A stretch of 64,000 bases of DNA from the NCBI GenBank assembly GCA_946406115.1, contig OX291548.1:5940373-6004372 (forward strand). The letters run 5' to 3'. A program made the position numbers and the translations under genes. This document shows, one piece after another, positions 23,565 through 33,840 of the stretch. Source of the DNA: Apoda limacodes. Taxonomy: Eukaryota > Arthropoda > Insecta > Lepidoptera > Limacodidae. The notes under the pieces are model-generated. The model did not search any database and had not been told where the DNA came from. It saw only the letters and a program-made list of their open reading frames with translations. How positions within the stretch are numbered: the first letter of the stretch is position 1; each line of letters opens with the position of its first letter.

Positions 23565-23775
23565 ATTATAAATACGAAAGTGAGTTCATTTGTTTGTTAA
23601 TTTATTCTTGTTTCGAATTGTTGTTGTTCCAATTTAGCATAGGGATAGTTGAAGAGACGAAGAAGGAAATAGGTTTTTCATCTCGGATAATAAAGAAGTT
23701 TCCGCGGGAAGAACTATTACCGAATTATATGTGGACGAACTATATTACAGCTATCAAGGAGTACGCAGGAATCCT
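23565..23775 (+). repeat. Decayed 'ATATTATAAATACGAAAG' family repeat
   Basis: Starts AATAATATTATAAATACGAA with a following TTTGTTTGTTAATTT and ends with TTCCGCGGGAAGAAC and TATGTGGACGAAC, a pattern common in lepidopteran dispersed repeats. The Jockey-type LINE begins directly after it, so the LINE may have inserted here. The open frame 23594-23785 is a by-product. Confidence 0.5.
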
Positions 23776-23782
23776 AATCCGG

Positions 23783-24530
23783 TGACCTGAATTGCAAGCG
23801 TCGCCGCTGGAACTCTTCAGCAACTTCACGGAGAGGCAGACTCCTCGACGATTTAGTTGACAGACTAAACTTTGACATCATCGCTCCCATGACGCCCACT
23901 TACTTCCCCACAGTACTCAGAATAACCCTGACGTACTCGACATAGCACATTCTAAAGAATGTAAGGCTAAGCTTTCGCTCTATAGAGGTGCTTGACGAAC
24001 TTGACTCGGACCACCGCCCTGTCCTCCTCCGATTAGGTTCCCCTTCGGACTGTCCTCCCGACACTAGAACCGTGACGGACTGGGATAAATTTTGGCAATT
24101 GTTCGAAAATCCCAGCTCGCCACATCTAGACCGCGTTCCCAACGTAATCTCTTCCGCGACCGACCTAAACGTAGCTATCGACTCACCCACTTGCCACCTG
24201 AACGCCACCGTTGGCGAGTGCTCAAGACAGGTGCCGGTTGGTGATTATCACCACCTAATCCTGCCTCAGCACATCAGGTCGCTAATGACTGAGCGTAACG
24301 CGGCCCGCCGCGCACGCGACCGCGCTCCCACTATCGAAAATAAAGCTCGCTTCAACGACTTACACCGCCGTGTAAGAACCGCTGTAGCTGAGCTTCGCGC
24401 CCAACGTTTCGGTGATCTTATGGAGAACATTTCTCCTTCTCACCAAGCTTATTGGCACTTAGCCAGAGCTCTAAAATCAGACACCGCCAACTCTCTCCCT
24501 CCGTTAACTCGTCCTTCCCGCGTTCAATGA
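23783..24530 (+). pseudogene. Endonuclease C-terminus and linker of Jockey ORF2
   Basis: The frame starts GDLNCKRRRWNSS, the conserved GD-x-N block of the endonuclease, then LLDDLVDRLNFDIIAPMTPT. A shift occurs around 23905-23945. From 23988 it is open again, with ELDSDHRPVLLRLG, the SDH catalytic block that closes the endonuclease domain. A linker follows (RSLMTERNAARRARDRAP, LMENISPSHQAYWHLARALK) that resembles the region between endonuclease and RT in Jockey and R1 elements. It stops at 24530 because of a small indel at about 24515-24525; the RT continues in another frame. The N-terminal endonuclease and ORF1 are absent, so it is not functional. Confidence 0.8.
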
Positions 24531-24534
24531 CGAC

Positions 24535-25770
24535 GAAAAAGCGGATTGCCTAGCGTCCAGCCTCCAAGCCCAATGTGCCTTAAGCACACAGCCATTCGAT
24601 CCCGACCACGTGCGCGAGGTAGATGGCGATGTGGAGCGCAGAACTTCTCTGCCTACACAAGGCCCCCTGCCCCCTGTCACTATCGACGAAGTCAAACAGG
24701 TCATCAAAGACCTACGCCCCCGTAAAGCTCCCGGTGCGGACGGTATCTCTAACAATATCCTAAAGCGCCTCACTCCTTCCCTTCCTTGCCTCCTAGTAGC
24801 GATCTTTAACGCCGCTATCGAACATTGCACCTTTCATTTTCAATGGAAAGATGCAATTGTTATAGGCATCCATAAACCAGGCGAAGCTCGTACGGAGCCG
24901 TCCTCCTATCGCCCTATAAGTTTACTAAAGGCCCTTGGTAAACTCTACGAACGCCTCCTCCTCGCTCGCCTACGGAACCCTATAGTCTCCAGAGGCATTT
25001 TAATAGACGAGCAGTTCGGCTTCCGTGCCAAACACTCATGCGTCCATCAAGTCCTCCGCATCACGGAACATATTCTCACTGGCTTCCAACTAGTATTAGG
25101 TAAGGCCCGCCACACGGGCGCTGTTTTCTTCGATGTAGCGAAAGCTTTCGACAGCGGTTCAATTTTTAAACTGTACAACTTTCAATTGCCAGATCGTGTC
25201 GTGCTCATCATACGAGACTATTTGTCGAATCGTAGCTTTCGCTACAAAGTTGAAGGCACTCTCTCTTCCCCCCGTCCCATGGAAGCAGGAGTCCCGCAAG
25301 GGTCCGTACTCGCCCCCATCTTGTACTTTCTGTACACCAACGACATCCCTAAATCGATAGGTACCCAACTAGCCCTCTTTGCGGACGACACCGCTCTCTA
25401 TACCACCGATAGGCAAGTGAGTCGAATCACTAAGAGACTCCAACCCGCTATTACCGCCTTAGGCGAATGGTTTCGGAAATGGAAAATCGAGGTGAATCCC
25501 GACAAAAGCTCTGCCGTCCTCTTTACCGTAGGCTGCCCTCCGCGGCCATCTCCCCTCTCTCTCTTCGGTCGTGCCATTCCCTGGAAAAATAAGACCAAAT
25601 TTCTCGTTGTGACCATGGATAGGCGTTTGAACTTCCAGGCTCACACCAAAATAGTCAGAGACCGAGCCACTTTTGTCCTCGGTCGTCTTTATCCCATGAT
25701 AGGCAAGTACAGTGAGATGTCGCTTAGAAATGAGCTGAATGTTTACACAACTTGCATCCGCCCATACTAG
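24535..25770 (+). pseudogene. Jockey-type reverse transcriptase
   Basis: RNA-dependent DNA polymerase domain of a non-LTR retrotransposon. Motifs in order: APGADGISNNILKRL; SSYRPISLLKALGKLYERLL; EQFGFRAKHSCVHQVLRI; AVFFDVAKAFDS (motif A); GVPQGSVLAPILYFLYTNDI (motif B); LALFADDTALYTT (motif C, catalytic FADD); KWKIEVNPDKSSAVLF; and a thumb region ending TTCIRPY. Directly after AFDS the usual VWH residues are missing, so a small in-frame deletion has removed part of motif A's flank. The frame stops at 25770; in another frame AYASVEFALSKHNLHKLQ and WYVRNASVHKITRID continue the normal C-terminal domain to about 25910. Frameshifts and 5' truncation make it dead. Confidence 0.9.
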
Positions 25771-26420
25771 CTTATGCTAGCGTAGAATTTGCGTTATCCA
25801 AGCACAATCTCCACAAACTTCAGACCCTCCAAAACCACTTTCTCAGAGCGGCCTCCGGAGCTTCCTGGTACGTCCGCAACGCGAGCGTACACAAAATCAC
25901 CCGAATCGATTAATTGTGCAATCCACAACGTACCATCCCCCCGATCGACCTCGGCACGGTCGTAAAACAATAGTTAGACGGCCTCGGTCCGTACTAACGG
26001 CCCCATATTACAATCTCGCTATCCGGATAGCGAGATTAGTCTCAACGACCCCCCCAATAGGGACTCCCTTCAAACACGACGCCAACGTCTACGGGTTCGT
26101 CGGCGCCCGAACGGATACACGAGGTTTCAAAGAGTGCCGGGGCGCTTCTCGCCCCACTCAATCGCAACCGCACCCGCGTAACGGGGAACTCTCCTCCTGG
26201 CGGTGACTCACCTCTGGGTTCGAGACTCACGCCGGTTGAAGGGACGCCCCCGAGAGCGACAACCCAAGCCGAGGCTTCCCCCGCGGGGAGCCCTTGAGCG
26301 TTGGACGCTATATGGGCTGAGGCTCCTTCAGAGTCTCGCCCCAAAAAGCCCGGTGAAGCAGTAATGGCTACAACAGCCAACTGCATAGTCAGTTCAGATA
26401 ATATTAACAATAAATATAAG

Positions 26421-26694
26421 TTCATCAATATAAGTTTACGGAGGTAATCTTTAGACCACCACCAACTTTCAAATCATGAAAAATTAGTAATTAAAAAAAT
26501 ATAAGTTTACGAAGCAAGACGTCTTGTATTAAGATCAAATAGAATTGGATTTTTATTTCACACAAACATCACAATACCACAAATGCGCGCCATTCAACTA
26601 TAAGATATAGGTTTGCTTTCTATTCTGGATATCTAAATAAAAAAAATTATTAAATCTGACTTACAAGTGTAGTAACAATCAATTGTTTCTTTAT
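26421..26694. other. AT-rich DNA, no feature
   Basis: Two copies of ATATAAGTTTACG (26428, 26501) follow the LINE end; nothing else seen. Confidence 0.4.
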
Positions 26695-26895
26695 GTCACT
26701 TTACGTAATAAACCACGGCGATAGGTTTGTTAAATGGTGCACGTGCCTCAATCGTTATAGGACCCACTGAAGGGGCACAAGTCTCTCCTTGCATAAGAAG
26801 TATTAGCCCGTGGTCTACCACGCTGGCCAATTGCGGGTAAAGGGAAATTACCAAGGTAGTGGCCAGTTGATAATCCATAGTAATATTACAAATGC
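26695..26895 (-). mobile_element. RTE-type LINE 3' end
   Basis: Minus strand reads CAATTGGCCAGCGTGGTAGA, GCAAGGAGAGACTTGTGCCC and TTCAGTGGGTCCTATAACG. These match the usual last 150 bp of lepidopteran RTE elements (pattern: centre CCAGCGTGGTGG, then GCAAGGAGG..TGTGCCC and AGCAGTGGG). Only the 3' tail is present. Confidence 0.55.
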
Positions 26896-27224
26896 GAAAG
26901 GAATGTTTTTCTATTTTTTACCTCTTCACCCTTAACCTTTAATTAGTCGCGTGAGGTCCATTAATCAAGCGAGTTAGTTTGTGTCATACTTCAGCAAATA
27001 TTACACTTACGCGCAGTATGTCCTAGTAGCTTCCTAGCTCACCCGTCCCTACCGTCTCAGTATTCCGCTAGCCACTGGTTTCATCACACTTGCCGAAAGT
27101 GTTTGGGGTTCAACGGACTCCGCGCAACTAATAGTGTAGTTCAATTTTGTTGAAGTGTTGGTAAGGAGTAAATGTAAGATTTTGTTTTCTTTTAACAATT
27201 TTATGCAGACATATGTTTTATAAT

Positions 27225-27460
27225 TATTTTTAAAAATTTACAGGAAAAAGAAGAATGGCAAGCCGCCTTTTGAATAAAGACGAAATATCAGCGATGCTTA
27301 GCAAGGATTTTGATTCATGTGCCTAATCATTTATAACAATTTTACTATAGTTTTAGAAGTTTATAATGTGTTGTTTTCTAGAAGTTTTGTAATTGTTTTG
27401 TTTATTTAGATGTTGTTCTTAAATTTCCTATATACAATAAATATTTTCACTAATTTTATT
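27225..27460 (+). pseudogene. Possible piggyBac-like deletion derivative
   Basis: An acceptor-like TTTACAG at 27237-27243 precedes ATG at 27255, opening a 23-codon frame that starts MASRLLNKDEISAMLS and ends at 27326. The N-terminus resembles that of piggyBac-like transposases (MASR..L.DEI; weak, from memory of the family). It is followed by a 3'-UTR-like AT stretch with AATAAA near 27438. If correct, the transposase body was lost and only its start and tail remain. I see no TTAA-bounded terminal repeats, so confidence is low. Confidence 0.25.
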
Positions 27461-28419
27461 ATTATTGCAACCAGCTGGGGGGGGTGACTTCACTTAGCTG
27501 CTTCAGGTAATTACTATTTATCCGGGAATCCTACCAGGATATATGAGGGATACGCGGTTCAAATAATATTTATATTTTTGATTTCTAATTCTAGCGGCTA
27601 TAAAGAAAAGTTTCATTACCTATATGTAATTAATTTACATGTTCAACTTAACTTTATTCTTGGGCGGAGTTCCTGGTCCTCTCATGGTCATCACATTGCT
27701 CATTCGTGAGCATACATATTTCATGCTAAAAATATAAGCCTGCCTAACAATAACTGTGACAAAGGAACTACTCGACTGAGCGGCCATTTACTGAGCCCAA
27801 CTCCGCGGACTACACTCAACGGAGTTCCTGAAACTCAGCGTCAGCCTCAAAGCTAGTCAGCATATGTACTGGTCCCATTGTTTGGCTACGGGACGGCTTC
27901 AGGTGCGTTCTTTACACTTGTAAAACCTCGCGGGGCGTGCTAATGCTCCTTGGTGAGACAGGAAAGATGGTATTCTTGCCTCAATCCAACGTGTTGCTGT
28001 GGATCCGCGACAAGAGGGTGTCGCACCATATTACAACTATTATCACGCCGGATATATCTAATAAACTTTGATGCTTATGTTGAATTTTTTCTATTAGTCC
28101 ATAATATAAAACAAAACGACCCATTTCGGAGCAAGCATCTGAAGCAACAATTGAAGACTGAACAAAAATGCATGTGATGCATCTTTGTTTGTTGCTATAC
28201 CAATATAAATTTTAAATATTTTGTACTTCTTCATTGTTGTCCCTACGCAAAAATCAAACCTTATTTACGTTTGGTTTGTATTCTATATTCAATATGACCT
28301 ATTTAGAGATACGAGCGGACATCGCCTGCTTCAGTACATTTATCAAAATAAACCCTGTGGTCCGTACGGACCCCATGCGACTAACAGTGTAAGTATTTAA
28401 GCACGACTGGCTGGAAAGG
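27461..28419. other. No gene seen
   Basis: GC-richer patches at 27780-27850 (AACTCCGCGGACTAC, CAACGGAGTTCC) repeat short words also seen at 14430 and 27100, perhaps an LTR remnant. Open frame 27950-28177 shows no motif. Confidence 0.35.
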
Positions 28420-28860
28420 TAAGGTCACGGAACCAATTTAGATGAATTTTGGTATGGAGATAGTTTAAGTCCCGGGGAAGGACATACAGGAAGAACAGGA
28501 TGCCTCCACTCGAGGCCGAAGACACCACGCACCGCGCGTCTACCCGTGACCAAGGCTGGTGTAACCCATCGGAAACGTCGGGAAATGGGTATTTTGCCAA
28601 ATAACGACGCGTATAATTCCATTTTAATTTTAAAGTAATAACGGAACTCGAAAATTTAAAAACGAATAGGACAGTTTTTATCCCGAAAAATTCATAAGAT
28701 CCCACGGCAATAACTATAACTGAACCTAAAGGAACTATAGCTACAGCTATAGCTTATACATATCACAAACTTAATTTGTATGATAAAGGAGTTGACGTAA
28801 CAATCCCAAGCTAATAACCAAATTTAGGGCGGGTGGGGCCGCTGGCAAAAACTATGCACT
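28420..28860 (+). repeat. 'AATATTATAAATGCGAAAG' family repeat, interrupted
   Basis: Contains GATGAATTTTGGTATGGAGA and AAGTCCCGGGGAAGGACATA, and near 28820 AACCAAATTTAGGGCGGGTG with the GGCAAAAACTA end. About 300 bp of other sequence separates the halves, giving the spurious reverse frames at 28397-28705. Confidence 0.55.
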
Positions 28861-29204
28861 GATAATTTTCAACCCGCCCATTAGGTATCTGACTTCATTA
28901 AACGACTGCTGCCATACGGCATATATGTACATACACTGTACACGTGTCATAGGGAAAGTGTAGATATTCTTTGCCATTGGGAAAGGTGTAAGCGATGTTT
29001 ATTTTCCTAATGGAAGAGACTCAAGTATCATTTGCAGAAGCACTGCGAGTGCTTCGCGTAAACTTTTCAGCGCTTTTATACACGTTTTGAATAGTCGATG
29101 CTGGAGAAAGTTATACCTTTTTTGTTTAGATCAGAACCTTCTCTTTCTAAACATGTGCAAAATTAATATTTCTGCTTATACCTTCAACGACCTCAGGTCA
29201 TTTT

Positions 29205-29440
29205 TTTTTTAATACCGCTAAGGTGGCTAACAACACCAGGAGCATCACTCGTGCGTTGCCGAACCTTCAGAAATCTAATAACTTCTTTTTTGAAGAACCC
29301 CATACTGTAGTCCTCAGAGAAACCTTGGCAGGGAGCTCATTCCACAACCCAAGCGTTCGCGGGAAGAAGTTTCTCTGAAACCGCATTGTACGCGACCATT
29401 TCGGTTCTAAAGTGTGAGAATGAATGAATTAATGGTCATC
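29205..29440 (-). mobile_element. CR1-group LINE 3' end, copy 1
   Basis: On minus the frame reads TMRFQRNFFPRTLGLWNELP, then KVSLRTTVWGSSKKK and GNARVMLLVLLATLAVLKK, the typical C-terminus of a lepidopteran CR1/Daphne-type ORF2 followed by the end motif GCCACCTTAGCGGTATT and an A-run. Only the last ~230 bp is present. A second, longer copy lies at 29835-30315. Confidence 0.7.
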
Positions 29441-29834
29441 CTGAAGAATATTTCAAAAGTTTTAAGCGAACAATTTAACATTTATTTCTAGTCTACCTTC
29501 TTCCAAATAAAGTTCAAATAAATAAATTGATACACAAATGAATCATCAACATTTTATATATAAAAATTACATTGTGCTTTACAAGATCTATGCAGAGGTA
29601 TCAGTAATGGTTTTAAAACACTTAGAGGTATAGGAGATACCCGGTCACCTTGCTCCGGCTAGGAGATCACAGAGAGGGTTCTGAAAAGAAACAAGGGTTC
29701 GCAAGGACAAGATTTGATTATAATACACTCATTCAGGCTTACTCAACAAGTATTTATTGATTTGTATTACCTAATTCAGTCAGAAAAAAAAATCTACTAT
29801 ATATATCAAAATTATTGATACAATTTTGCTTTAA
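29441..29834. other. No recognisable feature
   Basis: Sequence between two LINE 3' ends. A GC-richer part at 29635-29705 could not be assigned. Confidence 0.4.
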
Positions 29835-30315
29835 CCACTAAGGTGGCAAACAAGCTTGCGGTCCAACTGATGTTAAGCGGTTACCGCAGCATATGAACGC
29901 TTGCTACACCTGGGCCGACCCTTCGAATACCTGCTTTCTAGAAGAACCCCATACAGTAGTTTTTAGAGAAAACCTTGGCAGAGTGCTCATTCCACAACCA
30001 AAGCGTTCGCGAGAGGAAGTTTCTCTGAAAACCATTTAGGTTCTTAGGTGTGAGCATGAATTCCTTTAAACCGCACTGCACGTGACCATTTAGGTTCTTA
30101 GGTGTGAGCGTGAATTCCCTACTGATGGCGAGTGGTGCGATGGTAGAAAGTAGCCCTTGTCCCATTATACAAGCGGTAGAACACACACAGGGAGGCAAAG
30201 TATCTCCTCAGACTTAAGGATTCAATATGGCTTGCAAATTTGCGATCGTCGACGATTCTCACAGTCCACACACACATGTGGGGCCGGACTTGAGCCTTGT
30301 AAAGCAGCAACCTTT
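29835..30315 (-). pseudogene. CR1-group LINE ORF2 C-terminus, copy 2
   Basis: Reading minus from 30310: LLYKAQVRPHMCVWTVRIVD, ASHIESLSLRRYFASLCVFY, RLYNGTRATFYHRTTRHQ, then in another frame FQRNFLSRTLWLWNEHSAKV. This is the conserved C-terminal region following the reverse transcriptase in CR1-type elements. A deletion after RPHM removes part of the region, and a 54-bp (18-codon) tandem duplication at 30032-30139 inserts extra residues. The 3' end at 29835 carries CCACCTTAGTGG. Non-functional. Confidence 0.75.
30032..30139. repeat. 54-bp tandem duplication inside a LINE remnant
   Basis: CCATTTAGGTTCTTAGGTGT starts at 30032 and again at 30086. Confidence 0.75.
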
Positions 30316-30330
30316 ACCCGAGTTGAAGTA

Positions 30331-31174
30331 CTGGTTTGCTCTGTTGAGTACGCCAAGTTTATTTGTCTTTCACTTTCACTACATCACCTAACTGATAAAA
30401 TATCTCACTTCATGTAGCCATATTAAATGTATGAAAGCTGAAAACATCAAATTATCAGATAGATCCAGTTTATTTTATAAACCATTATTGATTCCATTGG
30501 ATAGAACTCTTGAAACACTCTCAGGATTGATAATCAGTATTTCGATATCGTGTATGGTTTAGAAATAATCGAGTGAGATCACTTATCGTTTCCACCCGTA
30601 TAGAAATAAAACTAAATCAAAGAACGCGCCCCGTCCGATATAAATTAACAAGTGTGTATAGTACCTACCGTCTAAACTATGTAGGTACCCAAATGTATCA
30701 CACAAGTCCTTACTTTAATGCAATAATATAACAAATGAGTTTAATCATTAATATTTTATATTACTTGAGAATTGACACTACCCTATAATATGTTTAAATT
30801 CTAAGACTAAATCACTTATGTTATATAAAACCTCAGTAATTTATATAAAGTTAAGGCACAGATATATGCTAGATCGCGATCGAATTAGTATTATTTGACA
30901 TTTAGTGTAATAATTATAACGTTAAATTTCATAATAAAAAAAAAATTAAGTTGTAATACCCAATACTTTAAATTACTTAAGAATTGTATAACAAATACAT
31001 CTCATAGTAATATATATATGACATTGTGTACTGATTTTTACTTTATTAATTATTAATATAAAACAGAAATCAACTTATCAATAAACATATCAAATTTATT
31101 ATCGAGCATCTGTCAATTGTCAATACACAATGTAAATCCTTTTTTTTTTAATTTTAAGAATTTAAACGTTTACC
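30331..31174. other. AT-rich, no feature
   Basis: Very AT-rich with short palindromic words only. Confidence 0.5.
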
Positions 31175-31485
31175 TGTTGTTTTTTTAGGGTTTTGGTACC
31201 CAAAGGGTCCCGCTATAACTAACAGACCGCTGTCCGTCCGACCGTCCGTCCGTCCGTCCGTCTGTTACCAGGCTGTTCTGATTAACTGTGATAGTTAGAC
31301 AGTTGAAATTTTCACAGAAGATGTATTTCTGTTGCCGCTATAGCAGCAAATACTAAAAAAACAATAAAATAATTATTTAAGGGGGCTCCCATTCAACAAA
31401 CGTGATTTTTTGCCGTCTTTATAAATAATGGTACAAAACCCTTCATGCACGAGTCCGACTCGCACTTGGCCTATTTTTTTTTTTA
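31175..31485 (+). repeat. 'GGTTCCGTA' interspersed repeat, second full copy
   Basis: Starts TTTTTTTAGGGTTTTGGTAC, has (CCGT)n at about 31229-31262, CAGTTGAAATTTTCACAGA, AGGGGGCTCCCATTCAACAA, and ends GAGTCCGACTCGCACTTGG with a T-run. The block order matches 5805-6185. Confidence 0.75.
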
Positions 31486-32464
31486 GTAATCACCATCGAA
31501 ATTCGGTTGTAAAATAACGCAAATAATGAAATTGTAAATTTTGTTTATTTTAAGTTTTTAGAAGACCTCTTTAAATAAAAAATGATTTGAATTTGACTTC
31601 GGCTATAATTTATTCGTAATTAGTACTTTAGAGTATTCCTTTAATTTACGTCTGTTTAGATGCTTAATTGTTAAGCAAATAGTTAATTAATTTGCAGAGT
31701 CAACAAACCACTTCTAACATTAGCTAAGTCCACATACGCTCAGCTATTGTGTAGGTACATTTGTGAGTGGTTGAATTTACCAAAAGTACAGTTGACAGGG
31801 GGTATCCTTGCTAGAGAAAAAAAACATATCAAGTACCAAAAAAAAAATCTATACTAGCCGTGCTTGCGACTTTGCGTATTTACGGCTAGGATACTTTTTT
31901 ATAAAAGAATGCGTTTAGAAAAAAAGTATTCTAAAATCATTACGGTTTTAATCCCCAGAATGGGTTGTTTTATTACAAAAATCCCCGTCTGTCGGCGTTT
32001 GTTTTGCGACATCCTTATCACATTATGGAATAATTCTGTGACGTTGAATCAAGTTACACAGATGTGTTGTTTATTTTATACTCTGTTTTATATCGGCGGC
32101 GCTGCTGTAATCTTGTGAGCACCACTGTGACCATTTTGTCCTCGATCCTCATAGCCATTCTTACATTGTTACTTGTAATTTTGTTTCGTCTTCTATTGTA
32201 TTTGTTTAAGAGATCAGGTTTGGTTTTATGTCTTCTCTTTCGTCTGTGTAGTATGCAGGGGTGTTTGGATGTCTACATTTAGTAATTATTAAATTTATTA
32301 CATAAGTAACCTTTTTTTTTGCATTTTTTCAGAAAAGCACTATAAATAAATCGGTGTACATTACCTGTATCGTTTCATTGAAGCCTTCGCCTACGGTTAG
32401 GCTTTCAAACTTATTCTCGACCTGCAGTGGCCAATTTCGCGGCCTCTACCATAATGTACTATTA
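31486..32464. other. No gene seen
   Basis: Open frames 31864-32118 and 32064-32282 are AT-biased and overlap each other; no motif recognised. Confidence 0.4.
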
Positions 32465-32706
32465 TCCATACTAATATTATAAATGCAAAAGTAACTTTAA
32501 CTGTCTGTTACATCATCATTCTTAAACCGCTGTATCGATTAAGATGAAATTTAGCATGGAAATAGTTTTAGGCTTGGGGAAGTACATATTCTACTTAGAA
32601 ACGTCAAGTGCGAGTCAGTTTTTTTTTATAATTGAGGAGTTGCCGTTGAAATCCTTAATCGATAACCGAATTTTGGGCGGGTGGAACCGTGGGTAAAGCT
32701 AGTTTA
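32465..32706 (+). repeat. 'AATATTATAAATGCGAAAG' family repeat, intact-looking copy
   Basis: From CCATACTAATATTATAAATG to GGGTAAAGCTAGT: about 240 bp with GATGAAATTTAGCATGGAAA and AACCGAATTTTGGGCGGGTG. Best copy in the window; use it to bound 17236-17476. Confidence 0.75.
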
Positions 32707-33062
32707 ATATATAGCTCAAATATATTTCTAGTGAGAACACTGTACTCTATTTAGGTGTCTTCAAAAAGTTTTGGACAATCGGAGGAGAATTGCAGACGGT
32801 GCAGTAGCGGTGAATGTGTCGGGATGATGGGCTCGTCAGTGATTACGTCCTCTTTTTATATATAGATAGCTTTGGTAGATAAGTCTATATGGTGCTACCA
32901 CACAAGTTAAATGAAAACAGCGGATTACGTTGCGGTATTTAATGTTCGGAAGTCAGCGGAGCACTGTAGTTTACAATTGTATATATTATAAAACGTGCGG
33001 TGCGCGGATTGGATTCGGATGCGCCTATAGGCGTCGGGACGGCGGAAGGTAGACTGCACTGT

Positions 33063-33170
33063 CTTCGGTGAGCGTGGTGTAACCTTTCACTTCAGCGGAC
33101 GTAGTATAACTGTTTACTACGGCGGGCGTGGTGCGATTTGTCGCTTCGGCGAGCGTGGTGCGACTGGTCG
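33063..33170. repeat. 27-bp x 4 degenerate tandem repeat
   Basis: Units start at 33063, 33090, 33117 and 33144; core CTTCGGCGAGCGTGGTGCGA. GC-rich against an AT-rich background, within a GC-richer block at 33000-33200 that may be LTR or promoter material. Confidence 0.8.
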
Positions 33171-33507
33171 GTGTATGCAACAGGCAGCGTGCTGGCGCTG
33201 AGGAGCCTTGGAAAGCCTTTCCCTTAAAGGTGTCTTCGGTAGGGTCACGTAGTCAGGTGCATTAGCTAGCGGGTTCCGTATAATTATATCAGTTATTACG
33301 TACGGTAGGTAGTCGGGTGTAGGGAATTAATTTATTTATATAGATATATGTGAGGAAATTCGAGAGACGAATTCTAGCGACAAGAAGGTATATAAAGAAG
33401 AGGGAAGAAAAAATCTTCCTTCAGATGAGGTCCATCCACCTATTATTCGGTTAAAGACGTCTTAGGATATATCTAATGTAAATCAATTGAGAATTGACAA
33501 ATTGAGA

Positions 33508-33690
33508 GTCGACTGGCGCTATGTTAGAATATTGGACTACCACTTTACGGGTTCCGGGTTCGATTTGGGTATCAAAAGGGGGTTTTTAAATTTTTAAATT
33601 CCATTGTCTCGACCGTACGGCGATAGGCTCACCACCAATCACGTTTGTGGGATGTAATACAATCGGTGAATCGTGGAACACCATCACGGG
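33508..33690 (+). mobile_element. tRNA-derived SINE (plus strand)
   Basis: A-box-like GACTGGCGCTATGTTAG, B-box-like CCGGGTTCGATTTGGG at 33553-33568, then CTCGACCGTACGGCGATAGG and a conserved body. Matches a familiar lepidopteran SINE organisation. Confidence 0.65.
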
Positions 33691-33756
33691 GTAAATGTCA
33701 TAATATTTTTTAATATAAACATTATAGTTACATTAAAAAAATCTAGACTCAAGATA

Positions 33757-33840
33757 AACATCACATAAATGTTTGTCCTGCACAGGGATCATACCCGCGT
33801 CGACTGCATAGCAGGCAGCCTTTGTACAATGCGGTAGTCA
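33757..33840 (-). mobile_element. tRNA-derived SINE head (minus strand)
   Basis: Minus strand: GCGGGTATGATCCCTGTGCA (B box region) followed by GGACAAACATTTATGTGATG, a hallmark of the same SINE group as 8088-8250. Confidence 0.65.

Larger units (their letters stand above)
23776..26420 (+). mobile_element. 5'-truncated Jockey-type LINE
   Basis: The insertion starts inside the endonuclease (frame GDLNCKRRRWNSSATS at 23783), continues through a GC-rich ORF2 with reverse transcriptase, and ends in a GC-rich 3' region near 26400 before AT-rich DNA. High GC and codon usage contrast with the flanks. 5' truncation is normal for LINEs. ORF2 is broken at about 24520 and after 25770; no perfect poly(A) or target-site duplication was found. 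Confidence 0.85.

Noticed and set aside
23900..24208. Reverse-strand frames across the Jockey LINE as genes
   Set aside because: Shadows of the GC-rich ORF2 on the plus strand.
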